Counted from the first letter of the stretch, positions 25,192 through 32,282 are shown. The stretch is DNA of 39,771 nt from Smithella sp. SCADC (GCA_000747625.2 JQDQ01000132.1:1-39771), one strand, 5' to 3'. Notes: generated from the sequence alone by a model not told the origin. Made by a program: numbers and translations.

Positions 25192-25421
25192 AATACTTAT
25201 ATTACTCATTCATCGCACTGGTATTAGTCATATTGTCCGGCTGTGCTTCCCTCACCTATGAGGCCGCCGACGGATCGCGGGTCACATACACGCGATTCAT
25301 GACCGGATCGGATTCCATCAAGGGGAAATTGCCGGGGGCGTCAATCGAATCCAAAGGCCAGAAGGCTATTGACCCTGAAACGCTTCAATCTCTCTTGCAG
25401 ATCCTTGGCGCTTCAAAATAG
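25188..25421 (+). CDS. Phage lipoprotein
   Basis: 77 residues. A KY start, hydrophobic core and LSGC lipobox (C19) indicate a lipoprotein signal peptide (MKYLYYSFIALVLVILSGCA). The mature part begins ASLTYEAADGSRVTYTRFMT. Similar short lipoproteins accompany DUF1353 genes in phages; an outer-membrane spanin-like role is possible. ATGA overlap with DUF1353. Confidence 0.8.
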   Translation: MKYLYYSFIALVLVILSGCASLTYEAADGSRVTYTRFMTGSDSIKGKLPGASIESKGQKAIDPETLQSLLQILGASK

Positions 25422-26019
25422 ATTCTGGGCACTCTGCCTAATCCTCCTGTGCGGATGTGGAACCATGCCGGATAAACCACGACACCCTGCCATTGAAACG
25501 CTGATCGGTGAGGCCACCGGCCGGCCGGATGCGGAAAAGCTGGAGATCGTGAACCAGTTTTTCAACGCCCGGATTCGATATGATACCGATTTGAATGTCT
25601 GGGGCCGCTCCGAGTATTGGGCAGGCCCCTATGAACTCATGCAACGCGGCGCCGGGGATTGTGAAGATTTTGCAATCGCCAAATATTTGACGCTCAGGGA
25701 TTCCGGTGTGGATGATTCCCGGCTCCAGATCGTCTATGGGCGGCTGGCTACCTCAAGAGAGAATCATATGATCCTTGCCTACTTCGGCGCGGTGATCCTG
25801 ATTCTGGATAATATCATGGATGCGATTTTCAGCCTACAGGAACGAAGCGACCTTGTGCCGGTCATGGGATTCAATCAATCCGGATTATGGATTTTCCGGC
25901 GCGGGGAACCGGAACTACTGACCCGGAACAGCAACCGTCTTTCGAGGTGGCGGGAATTGAGGGAAAGACTCATCGGCCAGGAGCCGCGGGAGATGGGGCC
26001 GCCGTCCGAGCGGCCTTAA
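25369..26019 (+). CDS. Transglutaminase-like cysteine peptidase, lipoprotein
   Basis: 216 residues if read from TTG 25369; the true start (TTG 25369 or a later TTG) is uncertain. A signal segment FWALCLILLCGCG contains a lipobox-like Cys. The catalytic triad of bacterial transglutaminase-like cysteine peptidases (BTLCP, LapG-like) is visible: C98 in GAGDCEDFAIAKY, H133 in RENHMILA, D147 in ILILDNIMD. Such periplasmic peptidases cleave surface adhesins or act at the envelope. In this phage it may help release or alter the lysogen's surface; that is inference. It ends the lysis region. Confidence 0.8.
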   Translation: MTLKRFNLSCRSLALQNRFWALCLILLCGCGTMPDKPRHPAIETLIGEATGRPDAEKLEIVNQFFNARIRYDTDLNVWGRSEYWAGPYELMQRGAGDCEDFAIAKYLTLRDSGVDDSRLQIVYGRLATSRENHMILAYFGAVILILDNIMDAIFSLQERSDLVPVMGFNQSGLWIFRRGEPELLTRNSNRLSRWRELRERLIGQEPREMGPPSERP

Positions 26020-26023
26020 AGGA

Positions 26024-26047
26024 AAGCCCGCCGATTAGGGCGGGCTT
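26024..26047 (+). terminator. GC-rich hairpin after late operon
   Basis: AAGCCCGCC and GGCGGGCTT form a 9-bp stem with a short loop (GATTAG), five bases after the preceding stop codon. Only a weak T-run follows, so it may pause or protect the late transcript rather than fully terminate it. Confidence 0.6.
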
Positions 26048-26096
26048 CTGTTGGAGGGAGTCTCTCGATTCCACCTTTTTGATTCATTCTTTTTTT

Positions 26097-26119
26097 TCCG
26101 GATGCTGGCAACATCCGGA
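26097..26119. repeat. 8-bp inverted repeat next to T-run
   Basis: TCCGGATG and CATCCGGA are separated by CTGGCAA. The eight-T run lies before, not after the hairpin on +, and on - the hairpin is followed by A-run. It is therefore not a classical terminator on either strand. Confidence 0.5.
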
Positions 26120-26197
26120 TGAACGAACCAAAGACATCATGTATCGAATACATAAACCGCCACTGTGTGGATGTCAACATTTTTTTGAAAGGATAAA

Positions 26198-26410
26198 ATG
26201 TTACCGACTGAAATTGAGTTGATCGACCGGGCCATTGAGATGATCCGGGCCGCGATAGTGCCGCCGCCTGAAACCTCCGAGGCTTTCCCTCTGGCCGCCG
26301 AAGAGGCTCTGGACCGGGGCCTATCGTATGTCTCTGGCCGGATCGCCGGGATAAGGCAGGAATATTTGCGGGACCACCGGTATGCGCGGGCGGGTGACAC
26401 GAAAATTTAA
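26198..26410 (+). CDS. Small phage protein, unknown function
   Basis: 70 residues with ribosome site AAAGGA before ATG 26198. Helical (EIELIDRAIEMIRAAI; FPLAAEEALDRGLSYVSGRI), without recognised motif. It stands alone between two hairpins and is followed by a strong terminator, so it is a separate transcription unit or the last gene of the late operon. Confidence 0.6.
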   Translation: MLPTEIELIDRAIEMIRAAIVPPPETSEAFPLAAEEALDRGLSYVSGRIAGIRQEYLRDHRYARAGDTKI

Positions 26411-26434
26411 TCCGATCCGAAAATAATTTGATGC

Positions 26435-26462
26435 GGGGTGCAATCGTTTTGCACCCTTTTTT
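26435..26462 (+). terminator. Intrinsic terminator
   Basis: GGGTGCAA (26436-26443) and TTGCACCC (26449-26456) make a perfect 8-bp stem around TCGTT and are followed directly by six T. This is the best terminator of the window and separates the late genes from the early operon. Confidence 0.88.
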
Positions 26463-26535
26463 ATTTCCGTTGCAATATCGAAGCGTTACGGTTCCCAAAC
26501 TTGATCGGACAAATTTTTTTCCATAAAAATTCACC

Positions 26536-26605
26536 CAAGCTAATATTTTAGCTTGACAGGCTAATTAATTAGGTTTAGGGTTTTAAAAAACTAAATAAAT
26601 TAGCT
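26536..26605. promoter_or_regulatory. Operator cluster and promoter before regulator gene
   Basis: An AT-rich gap with three CTAA...TTAG palindromes: CAAGCTAA-TATT-TTAGCTTG (26536-26555), CTAA-TTAA-TTAG (26561-26572) and CTAA-ATAAA-TTAG (26591-26603). The first two are 21 bp apart, two helical turns. A TTGACA -35 box (26553-26558) overlaps the first, and the second lies between it and a weak TAGGGT -10 (26576-26581). A repressor bound here would block the promoter. Confidence 0.7.
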
Positions 26606-26621
26606 CAAAGGAACAAATTAA

Positions 26622-26843
26622 ATGAACCCAAACGAAATCAAATCCGAACTAATAAAACTCGGTATCTCCCAAAAAGAGATTGCCCGCCGATGCGGAGTAG
26701 CAACCTCAACCGTCAATCAAGTCCTATCCGGTATCAGAGTTTCGGCCAAGATCCGAACCGAGATAGCCAGTGCAATCGGCAAACCGGCAAATGAAATTTG
26801 GCCGGACGATGTAACTCAGGCTAATAAGTTAGCCTGTAATTAA
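26622..26843 (+). CDS. Cro/C1-type helix-turn-helix regulator
   Basis: 73 residues. A single XRE-type domain: LIKLGISQKEIARRCGVATS followed by TVNQVLSGIRVSAKIRTEIA, with the helix-turn-helix at about 16-40; the residues resemble Ner/Nlp-type regulators. No C-terminal dimerisation or peptidase domain, so it is a short Cro- or Ner-like protein. The CTAA-N4-TTAG palindromes before it and inside its own 3' end suggest autoregulation. Ribosome site AAAGGA. It heads the early operon. Confidence 0.82.
   Translation: MNPNEIKSELIKLGISQKEIARRCGVATSTVNQVLSGIRVSAKIRTEIASAIGKPANEIWPDDVTQANKLACN
26817..26836. promoter_or_regulatory. Operator-like palindrome in end of regulator gene
   Basis: CAGGCTAA-TAAG-TTAGCCTG is a perfect 20-bp palindrome of the same CTAA-N4-TTAG type as the sites before the gene. 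It overlaps the last codons of the regulator and may serve as an additional operator for downstream genes. Confidence 0.65.
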
Positions 26844-26865
26844 TTTATTAATCAGGTTTAACGGC

Positions 26866-27021
26866 ATGTCAATTAAAAAAGTTAACTCAAACATAAAAAA
26901 TTGCAGCAACTGCCGAAAGTACAACACGCCCCGCTGCGAAGTCGTGAAGCAGGGCGAACAAACCGGCCCGGCTGACTGGTGCGCCGGGTATCGTCCAAAA
27001 CAAAAAAGGAGGGAGCCATGA
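26866..27021 (+). CDS. Small Cys-rich protein
   Basis: 51 residues, MSIKKVNSNIKNCSNCRKYN then TPRCEVVKQGEQTGP and DWCAGYRPKQ. Four cysteines (CxxC...C...C) suggest a small zinc ribbon. The last residues RREP are encoded by the ribosome site AGGAGGGAGCC of the next gene, and the stop overlaps its ATG. Confidence 0.6.
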   Translation: MSIKKVNSNIKNCSNCRKYNTPRCEVVKQGEQTGPADWCAGYRPKQKRREP

Positions 27022-27566
27022 AATGGACATCTGAAAAACCCAAACGGGCAGGATACTACTGGTATCTTGGCCCAGTCATGAAACGAGATTTTGACCGCAT
27101 TACAAACGGCTCAGATATACGAGATTGCACATGGGGGCCGATTATCGCCGGTGTCGGGATCTGCCTAAAAGAAATCCCGTCCGACGATGGGAATCCGCAC
27201 CATGAAAAAATGTGGGCGGATGGTCGAATCGTGGTTGAGTTTTACGGATCGACAGTGCGCCGGACCCTTGCCGAAATGCCGAGAGAAGTTCTTTGGGCTG
27301 GCCCGGTCACGCCTCCGGTATCAGATTGGGCGTGGCACCTGCAACCGAAAGATAAAATCCGGGCCAAGCCGTTCGAGGCCGAAATCGACGCGGCTGAAAT
27401 AACTGCCTGGTCGGAGGCTTGCCTGAAAGCCGAAGAATATTTCAACCCTGAGCGCGACGAATATCCGGACGGGTCATCAGATTACAGCCAATATAAGCAA
27501 AAAAATTTTTGCGGAACAATGAAAGGAGGATGCCATGAAACCGAAAACAGCAAGAAGGATTCTTAA
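27018..27566 (+). CDS. Phage protein, unknown function
   Basis: 182 residues from ATG 27018, with strong ribosome site AAGGAGGGAGCC. It begins MKWTSEKPKRAGYYWYLGPV, a pattern like DUF551-type proteins, and contains ...VLWAGPVTPPV... similar to their C-terminal signature. C-terminal half hydrophilic with no recognised motif. Function unknown. Confidence 0.6.
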   Translation: MKWTSEKPKRAGYYWYLGPVMKRDFDRITNGSDIRDCTWGPIIAGVGICLKEIPSDDGNPHHEKMWADGRIVVEFYGSTVRRTLAEMPREVLWAGPVTPPVSDWAWHLQPKDKIRAKPFEAEIDAAEITAWSEACLKAEEYFNPERDEYPDGSSDYSQYKQKNFCGTMKGGCHETENSKKDS

Positions 27567-27693
27567 AAAGAGAGCGTGGGAGATTGCGGAGCGGAATATC
27601 AACGGCGACAAGAAATACAAGAAGTGGCTCGGAAGGCTTGAGGCCAAGTGCATCAAAACGCTGGAAAGAGACTCGGCAAGGAGGGAGCCATGA
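27535..27693 (+). CDS. Small basic helical protein
   Basis: 52 residues, MKPKTARRILKKRAWEIAER then NINGDKKYKKWLGRLEAKCI. Strongly basic and helical, possibly nucleic-acid-binding. Starts in the end of the previous gene after AAAGGAGG. Like the gene at 26866 it ends in RREP read through the ribosome site of its neighbour. Confidence 0.5.
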   Translation: MKPKTARRILKKRAWEIAERNINGDKKYKKWLGRLEAKCIKTLERDSARREP

Positions 27694-27905
27694 GATCAAT
27701 TTACAAGTGCGCGTGTGGGAATGTGTCACTGACCGAAAACGGCAACAGATGTCCGGTATGCGGAGACCTGCTGGTTAGGTTCGATTTTCCGTCCATCGAA
27801 CCGAGGCCGTCAAGAGTTGATGCCCGGCGGGTTCTGTATGGGCTTGGCGTGGGTGCGTTGATTGCCGGCATTGCGGTGGTGATCTTTTTGGGATGTTTGA
27901 TGTAA
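27690..27905 (+). CDS. Zinc-ribbon membrane protein
   Basis: 71 residues from ATG 27690 (ATGA overlap). N-terminal ribbon CACG and CPVCG (about 7-24), then a C-terminal transmembrane helix (VLYGLGVGALIAGIAVVIFL). A small membrane-anchored zinc protein; function unknown. Confidence 0.6.
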   Translation: MRSIYKCACGNVSLTENGNRCPVCGDLLVRFDFPSIEPRPSRVDARRVLYGLGVGALIAGIAVVIFLGCLM

Positions 27906-27930
27906 CTGAAACCATTGAAGGGGGCAAGGC

Positions 27931-28767
27931 ATGAAAGAATTTGATGAGGCGTTTGAAAGAATAATCCAAAACCTGAATTTTCAGTTGAAAGCTTATGATG
28001 GCGTTACTCAGCTGATCGCCAAGATCAAGCAACGATCCATCGGCCTGCCCGGTTCCGAAGATGACGGAACAAGCTGCGACACCGGACTGAAGGGCGTCGG
28101 CAAGGAAGCCGGATTGCTCACCGTCAAGGGGCGATATGGCCGGGACATCGAAAAGGAGCTGCCGCAATTCGATATCTGGGAACAGTGGATGAAGGACATT
28201 CCCGGCATCGGCCCTATCCTTGCGGCAAAACTGATCATCCATTTCAACTATAAATTCGTGTCGATTTGCCAGAAGTGCGGAGAGGATCTGGAAAAGACCG
28301 AGGGCGCGATGATCTGCACCGGATGCGGGGAATCGTCCAAGGATGACGGCGTTTTGAAATATCGCCTTTCTCAGCGGGACTTTCCGACAATATCAAAATG
28401 GTGGGCATTCATGGGCCGCCATACCGTTGACGGCAACATGCCGAAGCGAGCTAAGGGAGTTGTTGCAAATTGGAGTACACCGGGCCGGACGCTCGGTTTT
28501 CACATTGGCGATCAGTTCAACCGGCAAAAAGAAGATCATCCCTATAAAGCCTTCATGCTCAGTCGGAAAGCCAAACATCAAAAGAACCATCCTGATTGGT
28601 CAAAGGGTCACGTTCACAATGCGGCCCGGAATGAGGCCGTCAAATTGTTCCTGTCTCACTTCTGGCACGTGTCAAGAACCCTTGCCGGGAAGCCCGTATC
28701 TGACCCCTATTCCGGTGTCATCATGGGCCATACCAACATCGTCAAACCGTTCTATTTTGCCGGGTAG
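27931..28767 (+). CDS. tas: Tas-like protein (IS110/Nop-type, no nuclease)
   Basis: 278 residues. Predicted helical N terminus (1-37 and 73-88); helix-hairpin-helix IPGIGPILAAKLI at 90-102, as in the C-terminal domain of IS110/IS116 transposases; zinc ribbon C113, C116, C129, C132; C-terminal helices with NAARNEAVKLFLSHFWHVSR. No RuvC/DEDD or HNH motif. The stop lies four bases before a 36-bp unit array with two 9-nt spacers per unit. As I recall, TIGR-Tas systems pair a Nop/IS110-related Tas protein with such arrays, and TasA types lack nuclease; I therefore infer a guide-RNA-bound DNA-binding protein. Assignment is by motif and context, not by search. Confidence 0.68.
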   Translation: MKEFDEAFERIIQNLNFQLKAYDGVTQLIAKIKQRSIGLPGSEDDGTSCDTGLKGVGKEAGLLTVKGRYGRDIEKELPQFDIWEQWMKDIPGIGPILAAKLIIHFNYKFVSICQKCGEDLEKTEGAMICTGCGESSKDDGVLKYRLSQRDFPTISKWWAFMGRHTVDGNMPKRAKGVVANWSTPGRTLGFHIGDQFNRQKEDHPYKAFMLSRKAKHQKNHPDWSKGHVHNAARNEAVKLFLSHFWHVSRTLAGKPVSDPYSGVIMGHTNIVKPFYFAG

Positions 28768-28771
28768 AGTC

Positions 28772-29338
28772 TGAATCCTATGGATCATTTGCGAGCCATT
28801 CATCCATTGAAACCCACGGACTCTTTGCGAGCCAGAAAAGTCATGAAACCCATCGGTAGACTGCGAGCCAAATCGCCATTGAAACCCAGGGCTGGAATGC
28901 GAGCCATTGAACCAATGAAGCCCCAGAAGTCGCTGCGAGCCAGTGACGCCATGAAACCTATTGTATGATTGCGAGCCAGAGCGTGAATGAAACCCATCTC
29001 TATGTTGCGAGCCAGTATGGACCTGAAACCCATGATCCGGATGCGAGCCATTAATCCACTGAAACCTATATATATTGTGCGAGCCAGAAGGGCAATGAAC
29101 CCCATCGGCAAGCTGCGAGCCACATGGATAATGAACCCCAATCAGGATCTGCGAGCCATTGAAAAGCTGAAACCCAAACGGCAAGTGCGAGCCACTGGAC
29201 CACTGAAACCTATCTTCGATATGCGAGCCATGAACTTTTTGAAACCCAATGTTGAAATGCGAGTCAATATGACCCTGAACCCCATCGTTGTATTGCGAGC
29301 CAATACCCTTTTGAAACCCATTCTGTCTGTGCGAACCC
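28772..29338 (+). repeat. TIGR-like array: 15 units of 36 bp, two 9-nt spacers each
   Basis: Each unit is TGCGAGCCA, nine unique bases, TGAAACCCA, nine unique bases. Fifteen full units occupy 28790-29329, preceded by a degenerate half-unit (TGAATCCTA, 28772-28780) and ended by TGCGAACCC (29330-29338). Phase is kept without indels over 567 bp. The first repeat is exact in 14 of 15 units; the second in 8, with variants TGAAACCTA, TGAACCCCA and TGAAGCCCC. All 30 spacers differ. Codon third positions of the repeats do not vary, and the + frame has TGA stops in units 5 and 6, so conservation is of nucleotides. The plan matches 36-nt tigRNAs as I recall them. Confidence 0.85.
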
Positions 29339-29360
29339 CAAACCAAAAAGGAGCATGAAA

Positions 29361-29993
29361 ATGAAAGAGAAACAAGACCTGCAAAAGATGACCATTGACG
29401 AAATCGAAAGCCGGATAGACGGCAACATTGCCAAGGCCAGAACCGCCGATCAATACATGATCGAAAGTCTGATCTACCTCAAGACCTCCGGGCGCTACAA
29501 GGAAAACAAGCGGTACGAACGGGCCACCTTTTACGATTATGTGCAAGACCGCTTCAACCTGACCCGGACGAAATACATGGAGATGCAGGCGGCTTATATC
29601 CGGTTTCCGAAGGAGTGTAAGAGCGAGGGCGTCGGCTTTGTGGCGCGGGTCATGCGGCGCTGTTCATCCCAGAACGCGGCGAAGGCGATGGCGCACATCA
29701 ACCGGGCGAAAGCGGGAGCAAAGAAAGAGCTGAAGTTCGAGAAGATTGAGGCGATTCTGGCCGATCATACCCCGAAGATTGAGAAAAAGTTCACCGATTA
29801 CAAGGCCATGTACGCGGCTGAAGTTGCGGCCCATGCCAAAACGAAAGAGGCATTGAAGGCGGCGATGGCACGGAATGCCGAACTCGAAGAGCAGAATGAA
29901 AAGCTGAAACTGACGGCATCCCGGTTCAAGGATATTCGGGCGATCCTGCAAGCCCCGGTTCCCAGAAAAGCGGCGGCACAGGCAACAGCATAA
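29361..29993 (+). CDS. Coiled-coil phage protein
   Basis: 210 residues from ATG 29361 (ribosome site AAGGAG at 29347; an in-frame ATG at 29355 is too close). N-terminal helices (MTIDEIESRIDGNIAKARTA; YERATFYDYVQDRFNLTRTK) look like a DNA-binding domain seen in plasmid- or phage-encoded proteins; C-terminal half is coiled coil (AAHAKTKEALKAAMARNAEL). It lies between the guide-like array and recombination genes; either module could be its partner. Confidence 0.6.
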   Translation: MKEKQDLQKMTIDEIESRIDGNIAKARTADQYMIESLIYLKTSGRYKENKRYERATFYDYVQDRFNLTRTKYMEMQAAYIRFPKECKSEGVGFVARVMRRCSSQNAAKAMAHINRAKAGAKKELKFEKIEAILADHTPKIEKKFTDYKAMYAAEVAAHAKTKEALKAAMARNAELEEQNEKLKLTASRFKDIRAILQAPVPRKAAAQATA

Positions 29994-30021
29994 CCCAAAT
30001 CAGAAGTGGAGGAAGTAACAG

Positions 30022-30921
30022 ATGGACAACGCACAATGGCTTGAAGAACGGCGCAAAGGAATCGGTGGGGCAGATATAGCAGCCATCCTCGGCCTGTCAC
30101 CCTGGAAGAGCGCCTTCCAAGTCTACCAGGAAAAGCGCGGAGAGGTCGACGGCTTCAAGGGCAATGACCTCACCGACTGGGGCAAGCGCATGGAGCCCAC
30201 CATCAGACAATGGTACTCAGACACAACCGGCCACCCGGTCCGAGTGCCTGACAAGATCCTCTATCACTCGAAACACCCTTTCATGCTGGCCTCGCTGGAC
30301 GGCTTCACCGATGAGCCGCGGGGCGTTGAAATCAAGACCGCCCGGTCTGGCCGGGAATGGGGCGAACCCGGAACGAATGAGATTCCAGACGATTACATGT
30401 TGCAAGTCCAGCACTACATGGCCGTAACCGGATTCCCGGTTTTCGATGTCCCTGTCTCCATCGCCGGGGCGTGGCCGGTCATTTATGAGGTTCCGTCAGA
30501 CCCGGAATTGCAGGAAATGATCATCGATGCCTGCGCCGATTTCTGGAAGCGGGTCGTTGACGGCAACCCACCCGAGCCAACCACTTACGCCGATGCCGTG
30601 CAAAGATTCGGGAAATCCGAAGCGCAGGGCGTTGTTGTTGCCGGCAAAGCGGAGGTGCAAGCCGTTGAAGATCTGCGAGAGGTCAAAGCCAAACTGGACG
30701 CGCTCAAGGCCGAAGAGGAAGATCTGAAAGGCCGGATCATCATTGCTCTGGGCGACACCGGCGACACCCTGACCGATGAGGCCGGAAGCCCACTCGTTAC
30801 CTACCGGATGAGCAAGGGCCGGAAATCGTTCAACTCGAAATTATTCCAGACGGATCACCCGGATCTTTACGCCGAATATCTGATCACCGGCGAAGGGTCC
30901 AGAAGATTCCTTATCAAGTAA
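30022..30921 (+). CDS. YqaJ-type phage exonuclease (lambda Exo-like)
   Basis: 299 residues. Resects double-strand ends 5' to 3' for phage recombination. N-terminal signature WLEERRKGIGGADIAAILGL; WGKRMEPTIRQWY; catalytic D93 (LDGF), E103 and K105 (VEIKTA), then DYMLQVQHYMAVTGF. This is the PD-(D/E)xK core of YqaJ recombinases. A C-terminal coiled coil (about 212-245) is followed by a small domain (VTYRMSKGRKSFNSKLFQ). It works with an annealing protein, probably the next gene. Confidence 0.92.
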   Translation: MDNAQWLEERRKGIGGADIAAILGLSPWKSAFQVYQEKRGEVDGFKGNDLTDWGKRMEPTIRQWYSDTTGHPVRVPDKILYHSKHPFMLASLDGFTDEPRGVEIKTARSGREWGEPGTNEIPDDYMLQVQHYMAVTGFPVFDVPVSIAGAWPVIYEVPSDPELQEMIIDACADFWKRVVDGNPPEPTTYADAVQRFGKSEAQGVVVAGKAEVQAVEDLREVKAKLDALKAEEEDLKGRIIIALGDTGDTLTDEAGSPLVTYRMSKGRKSFNSKLFQTDHPDLYAEYLITGEGSRRFLIK

Positions 30922-30948
30922 CCAAACCCAACAAGGAGGGCAGAGAAA

Positions 30949-31827
30949 TTGGAAACCAAATCAGCAGCAATCTTTGACGCGCCAGTAGCGACTCAACCGA
31001 AGCAGTCACAGGCGCTTGTGGACATCGAACAGCATCGCGCAATGGCAGAGGTTCAGAGCGCCATCGTTCTTGCAAAGAAATTCCCCCGGAATCAGATCGA
31101 AGCAATGGACAGGATCTTGACCGCTTGCCAGCGTCCGGCATTGGCAGAGCAAGCCCTTTATACTTACGCCAGAGGCGGCACGGATATATCCGGCCCCTCC
31201 ATCCGCATGGCCGAAGCCATCGCCCAGAATTGGGGCAACATTCAATTCGGCGTAAAAGAACTCGAACAGCGCAACGGTGAAAGCACTGTCCAGACATACG
31301 CTTGGGACATGGAAACCAACACGAAGCAAGAAAAGACCTTTCAGGTCAAGCATGAACGCTACACGAAAAAGGGCAAGTATGCCCTGCAAGATCCCCGCGA
31401 CATCTACGAAATGACAGCCAATCAGGGAGCGCGGCGGCTTCGTGCCTGCATCCTTGGAGTGATTCCCGGCGATGTGATCGAGGCCGCCGTGGCTCAGTGC
31501 GAACAGACATTGAAAGCCAAGGCCGACACCGGCCCGGATGCCATCAAGAAAATGGTTGAGTCGTTCGAGGCCTACAAGGTCACGAAGGAGCAGATCGAAA
31601 AGCGCATCCAGCGCCGACTCGATTCGATCACCCCCGCTCAGGTCGTGAGTCTGAGGAAGATTTACAACTCGCTCAAGGACGGAATGAGTTCACCCGCCGA
31701 CTGGTTCGAGGTTGTTACACCGGAAGAGAAAGACCCCGCCGCATCCCTCAAGGACAAGATCAAAGCCAAGCAAGCCCCTATCGTCATGCCTGACGGCTCC
31801 GTTCTCAAGCCGGAGGTGGGAGCGTAA
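30949..31827 (+). CDS. Probable single-strand annealing recombination protein
   Basis: 292 residues. TTG 30949 lies 11 bases after GGAGG; no ATG is near. The core (LAEQALYTYARGGTDISGPS, then MAEAIAQNWGNIQFGVKELE and QGARRLRACILGVIPGDVIE) is a pattern frequent in phage proteins encoded after YqaJ exonucleases; I take it to be the annealing partner (RecT-like role). C terminus is charged and partly repetitive. The family is recalled from context, so the role is an inference. Confidence 0.65.
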   Translation: METKSAAIFDAPVATQPKQSQALVDIEQHRAMAEVQSAIVLAKKFPRNQIEAMDRILTACQRPALAEQALYTYARGGTDISGPSIRMAEAIAQNWGNIQFGVKELEQRNGESTVQTYAWDMETNTKQEKTFQVKHERYTKKGKYALQDPRDIYEMTANQGARRLRACILGVIPGDVIEAAVAQCEQTLKAKADTGPDAIKKMVESFEAYKVTKEQIEKRIQRRLDSITPAQVVSLRKIYNSLKDGMSSPADWFEVVTPEEKDPAASLKDKIKAKQAPIVMPDGSVLKPEVGA

Positions 31828-32282
31828 TGAGCCTCGCACACTGGCAGACCATCATAGAGCGAATAAATCAGACCCATGGAACCCAATTCGGCAGCGACGA
31901 TGTTGCTCCGATGCTGAGATTCCTCGTTGAGAAGCTCGGAAACCATAGAAAGGCCTCAGATGAAGTGGGCGTCACAAGGGCGACTGTATCATTCAGGCTC
32001 AGGCGTCCAGATATCAGCCCGAAGCCAAGGGCCATTAGGGTGATACCGAAGCCAGCCGTGGCGCCTATCGACCTTGCCAAGTGGCGGCAATCAGGAATGC
32101 ACCGCCCGCCCTGCGAAGCGTGTCCGATTGGCAGAGGCACCAAGAACCGGCCCGAATGTGAGAACTGCGTGGCCCGGATCGAATATGCCAACGCTCAGGC
32201 CGGGATGCCAGCCATACCGGGCGCTGATTCGATGCAGCAGGTTCAGTATATGCGGCAAACAAGGATGAGCGCGTGCATCTAA
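31827..32282 (+). CDS. DNA-binding protein with HTH and Cys motif
   Basis: 151 residues. N-terminal helix-turn-helix (HRKASDEVGVTRATVSFRLR, about 40-60), a proline-rich linker, then a Cys pattern (CEACPIGRGTKNRPECENCV) that could bind zinc. Start ATG overlaps the previous stop (TAATG). Probably a transcription regulator or a DNA-structure-binding protein of the recombination module. Confidence 0.6.
   Translation: MSLAHWQTIIERINQTHGTQFGSDDVAPMLRFLVEKLGNHRKASDEVGVTRATVSFRLRRPDISPKPRAIRVIPKPAVAPIDLAKWRQSGMHRPPCEACPIGRGTKNRPECENCVARIEYANAQAGMPAIPGADSMQQVQYMRQTRMSACI

Noticed and set aside
26097-26119. Second terminator after the late operon
   Set aside because: The T-run is on the wrong side of the hairpin for + transcripts and becomes an A-run for - transcripts.
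27931-28767. Active IS110 transposase
   Set aside because: The N-terminal DEDD RuvC-like catalytic domain and the terminal Ser motif are absent, and no insertion-sequence ends are visible.
28772-29338. CRISPR array
   Set aside because: Repeats of 9 nt alternate in two types and spacers are only 9 nt; no cas genes or leader are present.
28772-29338. Hairpins formed by adjacent spacers around each repeat
   Set aside because: A few neighbouring spacers can pair (for example around units 1, 2 and 7), but most cannot, so it is not a general property.
28672-29346. Open minus-strand frame of 224 residues across the array (GSQ/GFQ repeats)
   Set aside because: It stays open because the repeats contain no stop in that frame and spacers are short. 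There is no ribosome site, it runs opposite to all other genes and covers the end of the Tas-like gene.
28780-29358. Plus-strand frames encoding LRAxxx/LKPxxx hexapeptide repeats
   Set aside because: Two in-frame TGA stops (units 5 and 6), no ribosome site, and no wobble variation in the repeats despite total divergence of spacers; protein-level selection would give the opposite pattern.
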